A program made the position numbers and the translations under genes. Below are positions 33,572 through 41,909 of a stretch of 64,000 nt of DNA, in pieces. The stretch covers positions 1,116,001 through 1,180,000 of the forward strand of contig NZ_CP102277.1 of NCBI RefSeq assembly GCF_025149785.1, in the 5' to 3' direction. The number at the start of each line of letters is the position of its first letter. Positions within the stretch are counted from its first letter, which is position 1. This DNA is from Coprococcus comes ATCC 27758 (lineage in GTDB: Bacteria; Bacillota; Clostridia; Lachnospirales; Lachnospiraceae). The notes beneath the pieces are model-generated. The model was not told the origin of the DNA, did no database searches, and saw only the letters and a list, made by a program, of their open reading frames with translations.

Positions 33572-34039
33572 ATGATTATTGCAAAGAATGATGAAGATAA
33601 AAGAAGCCGTGTGTGGAACTATGTGACAGGAATTACGACCGTTCTGATCATTATCGTGGCTGGATATTTCATTTACCAGGGATTTTTCGGAAATCCGCTG
33701 GAAGGAAAGTGGAAGCATGATGAGAGTGATATGATACTGGAAGTAGATGACCATAATGAAGCAGAGCTTGACTGGAAGCACCTGATCGATGGTAAGGATG
33801 TGGATGTGGAACTTGGATATACACTGGATATCAAGGCAAAGCAGATTACATTTACTGTAAAGCAGGAAGAGCTGGATGAGACAGCGAAAGAACTTGGTGA
33901 TAATGTAACTGCATCGGAAGTAGAGCAGGCGATCAATTCTGTACTCACTACATTCAATTACAGTGTGGACGGAACCGAGCTTACACTTACCGAGTGGGAT
34001 TATGGGGACCAGATGATTTTTGAAAAAGCAGACAAATAA
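33572..34039 (+). CDS. Membrane-anchored small protein, lipocalin-like
   Basis: 155 residues. A charged N-terminus is followed by one transmembrane helix (about residues 18-40, VTGITTVLIIIVAGYFIYQG) and an extracellular domain beginning NPLEGKWKHDESDMILEVDD, which resembles the LxGxW start of lipocalin-like DUF5640-type domains, and ending LTLTEWDYGDQMIFEK. The function is unknown. It is driven by a near-perfect promoter and followed by an intrinsic terminator ahead of ispG. The ATG follows GTGGAGGGC. Confidence 0.72.
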   Translation: MIIAKNDEDKRSRVWNYVTGITTVLIIIVAGYFIYQGFFGNPLEGKWKHDESDMILEVDDHNEAELDWKHLIDGKDVDVELGYTLDIKAKQITFTVKQEELDETAKELGDNVTASEVEQAINSVLTTFNYSVDGTELTLTEWDYGDQMIFEKADK

Positions 34040-34043
34040 AGAG

Positions 34044-34087
34044 AACCCTCTCTCTGTGGGCACGAAAGTCCGCAGGCAGAGGGTTTT
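34044..34087 (+). terminator. Intrinsic terminator before ispG
   Basis: AACCCTCT (34044-34051) pairs with AGAGGGTT (34078-34085), with an inner CTGTGG/CCGCAG stem, then TTTTGTG. It is about 25 nt before the ispG start, so it may also act as an attenuator for ispG-polC. Confidence 0.75.
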
Positions 34088-34113
34088 GTGTGAGAACAGG
34101 AGGTTAAAAGCAG

Positions 34114-35169
34114 ATGACAAGGAAGGAGACAAAAGTAATAAATATCGGAGGAAGAAAGATCGGTGGAGGCAATCCGGTAGCGATCCAGTCCATGACAAAT
34201 ACAAAGACAGAGGACGTGGAATCTACAGTTGCACAGATTCTTGCTCTGGAAAAGGCAGGATGCGAGATTATCCGCTGTGCAGTTCCGAATATGGAAGCAG
34301 CACAGGCTTTACAAGAGATTAAGAAACAAATCCATATTCCACTGGTTGCAGATATACATTTTGATTATCGTCTTGCGATCGCTGCAATTGAAAACGGTGC
34401 AGATAAAATCCGTATCAATCCGGGAAATATCGGAAGTGAGGACAGAGTCCGTGCGGTTGTGGAGAAAGCAAAAGAATACGAGATTCCGATCCGTGTCGGG
34501 GTGAACAGTGGTTCGCTGGAGAAGAACCTTCTGGAAAAATATGGTGGCGTGACTGCAGAGGGAATCGTGGAAAGTGCACTTGACAAGGTACACATGATTG
34601 AGAACATGGGCTATGACAATCTGGTGGTCAGTATTAAGTCTTCAGATGTCATGATGTGTGTAAAAGCGCATGAGCTGATCGCAAAGAAATGCCCGTATCC
34701 GTTGCATGTGGGAATCACCGAGTCCGGGACGCTGCTTTCAGGCAATATTAAATCTTCAGTAGGACTTGGAATCATCCTTTATCAGGGAATCGGAGATACG
34801 ATTCGTGTATCGCTGACAGGGGATCCATTAGAAGAGATCAAGAGTGCAAAACTGATCCTGAAAGCACTGGGACTTAGAAAAGGAGGAATTGAAGTTGTAT
34901 CCTGCCCGACCTGTGGACGTACCAAGATTGATCTGATCGGACTTGCCAATAAAGTAGAGACGATGGTTGCTGAATATCCGCTTGATATCAAGGTTGCAGT
35001 GATGGGATGCGTGGTAAACGGTCCTGGAGAAGCAAGAGAGGCTGATCTTGGAATCGCAGGGGGAATTGGGGAAGGACTTCTGATCAAAAAAGGAGAGATC
35101 ATCCGCAAGGTAAAAGAGGATGAACTTTTAGATGCACTTCGTAATGAACTGGAACATTGGGGCGAATAG
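34114..35169 (+). CDS. ispG: (E)-4-hydroxy-3-methylbut-2-enyl-diphosphate synthase
   Basis: 351 residues, the normal bacterial length. IspG/GcpE is a [4Fe-4S] enzyme of the MEP isoprenoid pathway. Visible: VINIGGRKIGGGNPVAIQSM, TMNT-like SMTNTKTEDVESTVAQI, VADIHFDYRLAIAAIENGAD, RINPGNIGSEDRV, and the cluster cysteines in SCPTCGRTKIDL plus VMGCVVNGPGEAREADLG. The ribosome binding site ACAGGAGG lies upstream. polC starts 3 nt after the stop, so the two are co-transcribed. Confidence 0.96.
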   Translation: MTRKETKVINIGGRKIGGGNPVAIQSMTNTKTEDVESTVAQILALEKAGCEIIRCAVPNMEAAQALQEIKKQIHIPLVADIHFDYRLAIAAIENGADKIRINPGNIGSEDRVRAVVEKAKEYEIPIRVGVNSGSLEKNLLEKYGGVTAEGIVESALDKVHMIENMGYDNLVVSIKSSDVMMCVKAHELIAKKCPYPLHVGITESGTLLSGNIKSSVGLGIILYQGIGDTIRVSLTGDPLEEIKSAKLILKALGLRKGGIEVVSCPTCGRTKIDLIGLANKVETMVAEYPLDIKVAVMGCVVNGPGEAREADLGIAGGIGEGLLIKKGEIIRKVKEDELLDALRNELEHWGE

Positions 35170-35172
35170 AAG

Positions 35173-38100
35173 ATGACAAAGCTATTTTTTGATGTGTTTC
35201 CAACATTGAATATTGATAACGACAGCCATATGTTGTTTGAAAAGGTGGAGGTGACGAAAATCACCTCCACTTCAGCCAGAAATCATATCAAGGTTTATAT
35301 TTACAGTACCCATCTGATCCCGAAGAAGACGGTATGTTATGTGGAGAACCAGATTGAGGAACAGCTGTTTTCGCAGGGAAATATTCCGGTGACGATCATC
35401 GAGGAATACCGGCTTTCCGAGCAGTATACGCCGGAGAACCTGATGCATGCCTACAAGGAGAGTATTCTTTTTGAGCTGGAGCAGAAAAGTGTGCTGGAGA
35501 AAAATATGTTCCAGAAGGCAAAGTGCCGCTTCGAAGGGGAGCGTACTATGTGTCTGACTATGGCGGACACGATTGTTGCAGAGGGAAAGACCAGCGAGAT
35601 CACCAGCTATCTGAAGGATGTCTTTGAGAACCGTTTCCACGTGCCGGTGGATGTAGAAATTGATTATGAAGAAGTAGGAGAGAGCAAATACAAGAAATTC
35701 AATGAAATGCAGCTTCAGCAGGAAGTAGATGCGATCAGGGAAAGGAATCAGAAGCTGCAGGCACAGCATGCCACGGAAGAGGCGGTAAAAGCAAAAGAAA
35801 CGGAAGGCGTATCAAAGAAGAAAGCGGAAAAAGCAGAAGATGCCGCTAAAGAAGCAGATGCATCAAGTACGCAGAATAAACAGGAACAGAAGAAACCGGA
35901 GACTCCGAAAAAGCAGGAATTTGCAGGAAAGTCCAGTGGGTTCAAAAGTGGCAAGGGAAGCTTTGTGCGTCGGGATTATCCGCTCAAGCGCTCCGATGAC
36001 CCGAACGTAATTTATGGACGGGACTTTGACGATATGCCGATCGAGCTGAAGACAGTTACCGGAGAGATGGGTGAGATTACTTTCCGGGGACAGGTGATCA
36101 GCTTTGATACCCGTGAGATCCGGAACGAAAAGACAATCGTCATGTTTGCCGTGACCGACTTTACCGACACGATCATGGTCAAGATGTTTACACGCAATGA
36201 CCAGCTCCCGGATCTGCTTGCGGAGATTAAAAAAGGTGTATTTCTGAAAATCAAAGGAGTTACGACGATTGATAAATTTGATGGAGAGCTGACCATTGGT
36301 TCTGTAACCGGAATCCGCAAAACTTCGGATTTCCGTGTAACAAGAAAAGACAAGTATCCGGAAAAACGCGTGGAGCTTCACTGCCATACCAAGATGAGCG
36401 ATATGGATGGTGTTTCCGAGGCAAAAGATCTGGTAAAGCGAGCACATGACTGGGGGCACCCGGCGATTGCAATCACCGATCATGGTGTGGTGCAGGGGTT
36501 TACCGATGCCAATCATGTGATCGAGGATCTGGATAAGGATGATCCATTTAAAGTTATTTATGGAGTGGAAGGATATCTGGTAGATGATCTGACTAAGATC
36601 GCAGAGAACGAAAAAGGACAGGACCTGGAAGGCACTTACGTGGTATTCGATATCGAGACAACCGGTTTTTCCGCTGTGACTGACCGGATCATCGAGATTG
36701 GCGCGGTAAAAGTGGAAGACGGTAAGATTACAGATAAGTTCAGTACCTTTGTCAATCCGAAACGTCCGATCCCGTTCCGTATCACGGAACTTACCAGCAT
36801 CACCGATGAGATGGTCATCGATTCGCCGGATATTGAGACGATCTTGCCGCAGTTTATAGAATTTATTGGCGATGCGGTTCTGGTGGCGCATAATGCTTCT
36901 TTTGATGTGGGATTTATCGAGCAGAACTGCAAAAGGCAGAAGATTGAGGCTGATTTTACTTATGTAGATACCGTTGCACTTGCCCGTGTCCTTCTTCCGG
37001 CACTGAACCGTTTCAAGCTGGATACCGTTGCAAAAGCTTTAAATATTTCCCTGGAGAATCATCACCGCGCAGTTGATGATGCAGGCTGCACGGCAGAAAT
37101 CTTTGTGAAATTTGTGCAGATGCTTAAAGAACGGGAACTGACAACGCTTGCAAAAGTTAATGAATTTGGGGATCTGAACCCGGATTCTATTAAAAAGCTT
37201 CCGACTTATCATGTCATTATTCTTGCAAGAAATGACATTGGTCGTGTGAATTTGTATCAGCTTGTTTCTGCATCCCATCTGGTTTACTATAATCGCAGAC
37301 CCCGTATCCCGAAAAGTGTGCTAAATGAGCACCGGGAAGGTCTGATCGTGGGAAGTGCCTGCGAAGCCGGAGAGCTTTACCGTGCACTTCTGGATGGAAA
37401 GCCGGATGAGACGATCGCGAAGATCGTGGATTTTTATGACTATCTGGAAATCCAGCCGCTTGGAAACAATGCATTTATGGTAGAGAGTGACAAAGTAACT
37501 TCGGTCAATTCTATGGAAGATATCATGGATCTGAACCAGAAGATCGTGCATCTTGGGGAGCAGTTCCACAAACCGGTCGTGGGAACCTGTGACGTACATT
37601 TCATGGATCCGGAAGATGAGGTATACCGCCGGATCATCATGGCAGGAAAAGGATTTGGAGATGCCGATAAGCAGGCACCACTATACCTTCGTACAACGGA
37701 GGAAATGCTGGATGAATTTGCCTACCTTGGTTCGGAAAAAGCGTATGAAGTTGTGATCAGGAACACCAATCTGATCGCGGATATGATCGAGAAGATTTCT
37801 CCGGTCCGCCCGGATAAGTGTCCTCCGGTTATTGAGAATTCCGACCAGATGCTGCGAGATATCTGTTATAATAAAGCCCATTCTATGTACGGGGATCCCC
37901 TTCCGGAGATCGTACATGAACGACTGGAAAGAGAACTGAATTCCATCATTTCCAATGGATTTGCGGTTATGTATATCATTGCGCAGAAGCTGGTATGGAA
38001 ATCCAACGAGGATGGTTACCTGGTAGGATCCCGTGGTTCGGTAGGATCTTCATTCGTTGCAACTATGGCAGGAATCACGGAGGTCAATCCTCTGGTTCCA

Positions 38101-39780
38101 CATTACTATTGCAGCAATTGCCACTATAGTGATTTTGATTCGGAAGAAGTGAAAAAATATGTGGGTGGCTGTGGACACGATATGCCGGATAAGAACTGTC
38201 CGGTCTGTGGACAGAAGCTGGTCAAAGACGGATTTGATATTCCATTTGAGACTTTCCTTGGATTCAAGGGAAACAAAGAGCCGGATATCGACCTGAACTT
38301 CTCCGGAGATTACCAGAGTAAAGCGCATAAGTATACGGAGGTTATTTTCGGAAAAGGTCAGACCTTCCGTGCCGGAACCATTGCCGCACTTGCAGAAAAG
38401 ACGGCTTATGGATATGTGAAGAATTATTATGAGGAGCGTGGTGACCGTAAGCGAAATTGCGAGATCGATCGTATCGTAGCTGGCTGTACCGGAATCCGCC
38501 GAAGTACCGGACAGCATCCGGGGGGAATTGTGGTTCTTCCGCATGGAGAGGACATTAACTCTTTCACTCCAATCCAGCATCCGGCAAATGATATGACGAC
38601 CGATATTATCACCACTCATTTTGATTATCATTCCATCGACCACAACCTTTTGAAATTGGATATTCTCGGACACGATGATCCGACCATGATCAAAACGCTG
38701 GAAGAGCTGATCAATTCCGATGCGATGGACAATAAATACGATGGAGTGAATAATGTATTTAAAGCGACTGATATTCCATTGGATGATCCAGGTGTAATGG
38801 GACTTTTTGCAGGAACAGAGGTGCTCGGTATCACACCGGAGGACATTGACGGATGTCCGCTTGGTTGTCTGGGAGTCCCGGAGTTTGGTACAGATTTTGT
38901 TATCCAGATGGTAATTGATACCAAGCCAAAGACACTTTCGGACCTGATCCGTATTTCAGGTCTGTCTCATGGAACAGATGTGTGGCTGAACAATGCACAG
39001 ACTCTGATTGAAGAAGGAAAGGCAACCATTTCCACGGCAATCTGTACCCGTGATGATATCATGACTTATCTGATCAACAAAGGTGTTGAAAGTGAAGAAT
39101 CCTTCACAATCATGGAACGTGTGCGTAAAGGAACCGTCGCAAAAGGAAAATGTAAAGAGTGGTCACAGTTTAAAAAAGATATGCTGGAGCATGACGTGCC
39201 GGAATGGTATATCTGGTCCTGTGAGCGGATCAAATACATGTTCCCGAAAGCCCATGCTGCAGCTTATGTCATGATGGCATACCGGATTGCCTACTGCAAG
39301 ATCAATTATCCGCTTGCCTATTATGCGGCATACTTCGGAATCCGTGCATCTGCATTTTCTTACGAACTGATGGGACAGGGAAAAGAAAAACTTCTCTACC
39401 ATATGAAAGAATATAAAAGAAGAGCAGAACTCAATCAGCTCAGTAAAAAAGATCAGGATACCTTAAAAGATATGAAAAATGTACTGGAAATGTATGCCAG
39501 AGGATTTGATTTTTTACCGATCGATATCTACAAATCCAAAGCATCCAAGTTCCAGATCGTCGGCGATAAGCTCCTTCCACCGTTCAACACCATTGACGGC
39601 ATGGGCGATAAAGCCGCCGAGGCTATGGAAATTGCCGCTAAAGACGGACCATACCTCTCTAAAGACGATTTCCGTCAGAGAACAAAAGTCAGCAAGACAT
39701 TGGTTGACTTGATGGCAGATATGGGTTTGCTGGGCGACCTCCCGGAGACCAATCAGTTATCCCTGTTTGATTTTGCCTAA
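35173..39780 (+). CDS. polC: DNA polymerase III alpha subunit, PolC type
   Basis: 1535 residues, the Gram-positive replicative polymerase. Domains in order: N-terminal region with an acidic and lysine-rich linker (about residues 200-265), OB fold (ITFRGQVISFDTREIRNEKT, about 295-385), PHP domain (VELHCHTKMSDMDGVSEAKD) interrupted by a DEDDh proofreading exonuclease (TYVVFDIETTGFSAVTDRII, VAHNASFDVGFIEQNC, HHRAVDDAGCTAEIF), then the polymerase (GSRGSVGSSFVATMAGITEV; zinc-like CSNCHYSDF and CPVCGQ; PDIDLNFSGDYQSKAHKYTE). It ends LSLFDFA, which resembles a clamp-binding motif. A perfect 10-bp hairpin lies in the first 100 nt of the coding region. Confidence 0.97.
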   Translation: MTKLFFDVFPTLNIDNDSHMLFEKVEVTKITSTSARNHIKVYIYSTHLIPKKTVCYVENQIEEQLFSQGNIPVTIIEEYRLSEQYTPENLMHAYKESILFELEQKSVLEKNMFQKAKCRFEGERTMCLTMADTIVAEGKTSEITSYLKDVFENRFHVPVDVEIDYEEVGESKYKKFNEMQLQQEVDAIRERNQKLQAQHATEEAVKAKETEGVSKKKAEKAEDAAKEADASSTQNKQEQKKPETPKKQEFAGKSSGFKSGKGSFVRRDYPLKRSDDPNVIYGRDFDDMPIELKTVTGEMGEITFRGQVISFDTREIRNEKTIVMFAVTDFTDTIMVKMFTRNDQLPDLLAEIKKGVFLKIKGVTTIDKFDGELTIGSVTGIRKTSDFRVTRKDKYPEKRVELHCHTKMSDMDGVSEAKDLVKRAHDWGHPAIAITDHGVVQGFTDANHVIEDLDKDDPFKVIYGVEGYLVDDLTKIAENEKGQDLEGTYVVFDIETTGFSAVTDRIIEIGAVKVEDGKITDKFSTFVNPKRPIPFRITELTSITDEMVIDSPDIETILPQFIEFIGDAVLVAHNASFDVGFIEQNCKRQKIEADFTYVDTVALARVLLPALNRFKLDTVAKALNISLENHHRAVDDAGCTAEIFVKFVQMLKERELTTLAKVNEFGDLNPDSIKKLPTYHVIILARNDIGRVNLYQLVSASHLVYYNRRPRIPKSVLNEHREGLIVGSACEAGELYRALLDGKPDETIAKIVDFYDYLEIQPLGNNAFMVESDKVTSVNSMEDIMDLNQKIVHLGEQFHKPVVGTCDVHFMDPEDEVYRRIIMAGKGFGDADKQAPLYLRTTEEMLDEFAYLGSEKAYEVVIRNTNLIADMIEKISPVRPDKCPPVIENSDQMLRDICYNKAHSMYGDPLPEIVHERLERELNSIISNGFAVMYIIAQKLVWKSNEDGYLVGSRGSVGSSFVATMAGITEVNPLVPHYYCSNCHYSDFDSEEVKKYVGGCGHDMPDKNCPVCGQKLVKDGFDIPFETFLGFKGNKEPDIDLNFSGDYQSKAHKYTEVIFGKGQTFRAGTIAALAEKTAYGYVKNYYEERGDRKRNCEIDRIVAGCTGIRRSTGQHPGGIVVLPHGEDINSFTPIQHPANDMTTDIITTHFDYHSIDHNLLKLDILGHDDPTMIKTLEELINSDAMDNKYDGVNNVFKATDIPLDDPGVMGLFAGTEVLGITPEDIDGCPLGCLGVPEFGTDFVIQMVIDTKPKTLSDLIRISGLSHGTDVWLNNAQTLIEEGKATISTAICTRDDIMTYLINKGVESEESFTIMERVRKGTVAKGKCKEWSQFKKDMLEHDVPEWYIWSCERIKYMFPKAHAAAYVMMAYRIAYCKINYPLAYYAAYFGIRASAFSYELMGQGKEKLLYHMKEYKRRAELNQLSKKDQDTLKDMKNVLEMYARGFDFLPIDIYKSKASKFQIVGDKLLPPFNTIDGMGDKAAEAMEIAAKDGPYLSKDDFRQRTKVSKTLVDLMADMGLLGDLPETNQLSLFDFA

Positions 39781-39782
39781 AT

Positions 39783-39849
39783 AAAAAGTCAAAGTACTTA
39801 AAGATAAGTTATCATTCAATATAACTTAAAAAAGTGCTTTGGCTTTTTT
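39783..39849 (+). terminator. Intrinsic terminator after polC
   Basis: A 17-nt arm (AAAAAGTCAAAGTACTT, 39783-39799) pairs, with G-T wobbles, with 39832-39848 (AAGTGCTTTGGCTTTTT). An inner AAGTTAT/ATAACTT hairpin forms the top. A T-run closes it. Confidence 0.8.
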
Positions 39850-39928
39850 GCATATAAGAGAAAAGTATAAATTTGCATTTGGTTAGGTTAAACAAAGCCT
39901 TTTGCTGCATTTTACCAGTAACGTAGAA

Positions 39929-40007
39929 GCCAGAGTTCCGTTCCGACTATATCCATTTCCAATTCCGTTGAGTGCAATGGAGATGAAACACAAGTCGGAA
40001 CTCTGGC
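39929..40007 (+). repeat. FB1-derived deletion copy F
   Basis: 79 nt. GCCAGAGTTCCG (39929-39940) pairs with CGGAACTCTGGC (39996-40007). The 5' half keeps the FB1 features AATTCCGTTGAGTGC and AATGGAGATGA, but the internal hairpin, the GCTCATC strand and the 3' core are gone, and the right arm follows almost directly. No AAAA tetrad is present. It looks like an internally deleted FB1 copy whose outer arms still pair. Confidence 0.7.
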
Positions 40008-40079
40008 ACCACCGATTCCACACCCATAAAAATGCACAAAATCATCCCTATTTTTTTGGTAGTTATTTATGGCTGAAAA

Positions 40080-40161
40080 TGATTGACTTTGACTGAAAAA
40101 GGCGATATATTAAAACTAAAGATGAATGAAAAAGAAAACAAATGATTGAAAATGACTGAAA
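40080..40161 (+). promoter_or_regulatory. Array of five TGAnTGA repeats, probable FruR operators
   Basis: TGATTGAC at 40080, TGACTGAAA at 40090, TGAATGAAA at 40123, TGATTGAAA at 40143 and TGACTGAAA at 40153. The spacings are 10, 33, 20 and 10 nt, so all lie close to the same face of the helix. The last two overlap the -35 box and spacer of the promoter at 40146-40174, which fits repression by the adjacent DeoR-type protein. Confidence 0.65.
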
Positions 40162-40174
40162 TATAAAATACAAT
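40146..40174 (+). promoter_or_regulatory. Promoter of the fructose operon
   Basis: TTGAAA (40146-40151), 17 nt, TACAAT (40169-40174), 42 nt before the fruR GTG start. Confidence 0.6.
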
Positions 40175-40216
40175 TGAATAAATCAGTCATAACCAGTCGA
40201 AATGGAGGTGAGATAA

Positions 40217-40966
40217 GTGCTTGCAGAAGAAAGATTCAGTGAAATTCTGAAATTAGTGAATGAACACAAGACAATCACTGTTCAGGAACTGACCGAGCTT
40301 CTGGATATGTCAGAGTCAACGATACGAAGAGATCTGACAACACTTCATAAAAAAGGAAAGCTGATCAAGGTACATGGTGGTGCAACCGCAGTCAATATGG
40401 CGCAGTACACCAGAGACGAATCTGTTGCAGTCAGACAGGATCTGAACATTGATGAAAAGGTGCAGATCGGAAAGTATGCATCATCTTTGATTGAAAAAGA
40501 TGATTTCGTCTATATCGATGCAGGGACAACCACTGATTTTCTGATTGATTTTCTGACAGAGCAGGACGCTGTGTATGTGACAAACGGAATCATGCATGCG
40601 AAGAAGCTGACACAGAAAGGATGTATAGTTTATCTGATCGGTGGGGAATTAAAAGAAGCAACGCTGGCACTGGTCGGAGAGGAAGCAATGAAAACCCTGG
40701 GAAGATACCATTTCACAAAAGGATTCTTCGGAACCAATGGGATTCATATAGAGAGTGGATGCACCACACCGGATATCCGGGAGGCTGCGATCAAAGAGAT
40801 GGCAATCTTAAGAAGCGCAAAGGCTTACATCCTTGCAGATTCAACCAAATTCGGTCAGGTAGCACCGGTAACATTTTCAGAACTGGATGCAGTGGACATC
40901 ATTACAACAAAGCTTAAGGATGCTACATTTAACAAATATAAAAATATTGTGGAGGTTGCAAAATAA
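40217..40966 (+). CDS. fruR: DeoR family regulator of fructose genes
   Basis: 249 residues with a GTG start behind ATGGAGGTGAG. The N-terminal DeoR helix-turn-helix (EERFSEILKLVNEHKTITVQ, LTELLDMSESTIRRDLTTL) includes the family signature. The C-terminal DeoR sensor domain (VYIDAGTTTDFLIDFL, YVTNGIMHAKKLTQKGCIVY, LIGGELKEATLALVGEEA, YILADSTKFGQVAPVTFSEL) binds sugar phosphates, expected to be fructose 1-phosphate. Its stop overlaps the fruK start (TAATGA), so translation is coupled. The repeat array upstream suggests autoregulation. Confidence 0.92.
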   Translation: MLAEERFSEILKLVNEHKTITVQELTELLDMSESTIRRDLTTLHKKGKLIKVHGGATAVNMAQYTRDESVAVRQDLNIDEKVQIGKYASSLIEKDDFVYIDAGTTTDFLIDFLTEQDAVYVTNGIMHAKKLTQKGCIVYLIGGELKEATLALVGEEAMKTLGRYHFTKGFFGTNGIHIESGCTTPDIREAAIKEMAILRSAKAYILADSTKFGQVAPVTFSELDAVDIITTKLKDATFNKYKNIVEVAK

Positions 40967-41886
40967 TGATTTACACAGTGACATTTAACCCGTCTTTGGA
41001 CTATGTGGTACAGGCAGATCAGCTGATCCCGGGAGAGATCAACCGGACAACAAGCGAACATATCTATCCGGGAGGAAAAGGAAACAATGTATCTGTGATT
41101 CTTTCCAATCTGGGACTTAAGAGCAAAGCGCTTGGATTCAAGGCAGGATTTACCGGAGATGTACTGGAAAAGATGCTGGAAGAGTTCGGATGTGAGACAG
41201 ATTTTATCCCGTTAAAAGAAGGTAATAGCCGAATCAATGTAAAGATCAATGCAGGAACTGAGACTGAGATCAACGGACAGGGACCGGTTATCACAGAAGA
41301 AGCAATTCAGGCATTATATGAAAAGTTGGATAAGCTGGAAGAAGGCGATGTACTGATCCTTGCAGGAAGTATTCCGAATACTCTGCCGGAAGATATTTAT
41401 GAGAGAATCCTGGAGAGACTTTCCGGAAAAGAAATCCGTTTTGTAGTGGATGCAACCAAGGATCTTCTTTTAAAAGTTATGAAATATCATCCGTTCCTGA
41501 TCAAACCGAACAACCATGAGTTAGGTGAGATGTTTAACGTAGAACTGAAGAGAAAAGAAGACATCATCATTTATGCGAAGAAGTTACAGGCACTTGGAGC
41601 ACAGCATGTACTGGTATCCATGGCAGGTGACGGAGCGATCCTTGTGACAAAGGATGGAAAAGTCTATGAGACCATGCCTCCGAAAGGAAAGGTTGTCAAT
41701 TCTGTTGGCGCAGGTGATTCTATGGTGGCAGGATTTATTACCGGATATCTGAATACAAAAGATATGGAAAAAGCATTCCGCCTGGGTGTGGCGGCAGGAA
41801 GCGCTTCGGCATTCTGTTCGTGGCTCGCTACAAGAGATGAGATTGTTGCACTTCTTGGAGAACCGGCAGAAGTGTACCATATATAA
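40966..41886 (+). CDS. fruK: 1-phosphofructokinase
   Basis: 306 residues. Phosphorylates fructose 1-phosphate, delivered by the PTS, to fructose 1,6-bisphosphate. PfkB/ribokinase fold: IYTVTFNPSLDYVVQADQLI, YPGGKGNNVSVILSNLGLKS (substrate site), NVKINAGTETEINGQGP, LAGSIPNTLPEDIYERIL, and the catalytic VNSVGAGDSMVAGFITGYL with Asp in GAGD. It overlaps fruR by one base and is 23 nt before fruA. Confidence 0.95.
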   Translation: MIYTVTFNPSLDYVVQADQLIPGEINRTTSEHIYPGGKGNNVSVILSNLGLKSKALGFKAGFTGDVLEKMLEEFGCETDFIPLKEGNSRINVKINAGTETEINGQGPVITEEAIQALYEKLDKLEEGDVLILAGSIPNTLPEDIYERILERLSGKEIRFVVDATKDLLLKVMKYHPFLIKPNNHELGEMFNVELKRKEDIIIYAKKLQALGAQHVLVSMAGDGAILVTKDGKVYETMPPKGKVVNSVGAGDSMVAGFITGYLNTKDMEKAFRLGVAAGSASAFCSWLATRDEIVALLGEPAEVYHI

Positions 41887-41909
41887 AAGCAAATGGGAGG
41901 AATGACAAG

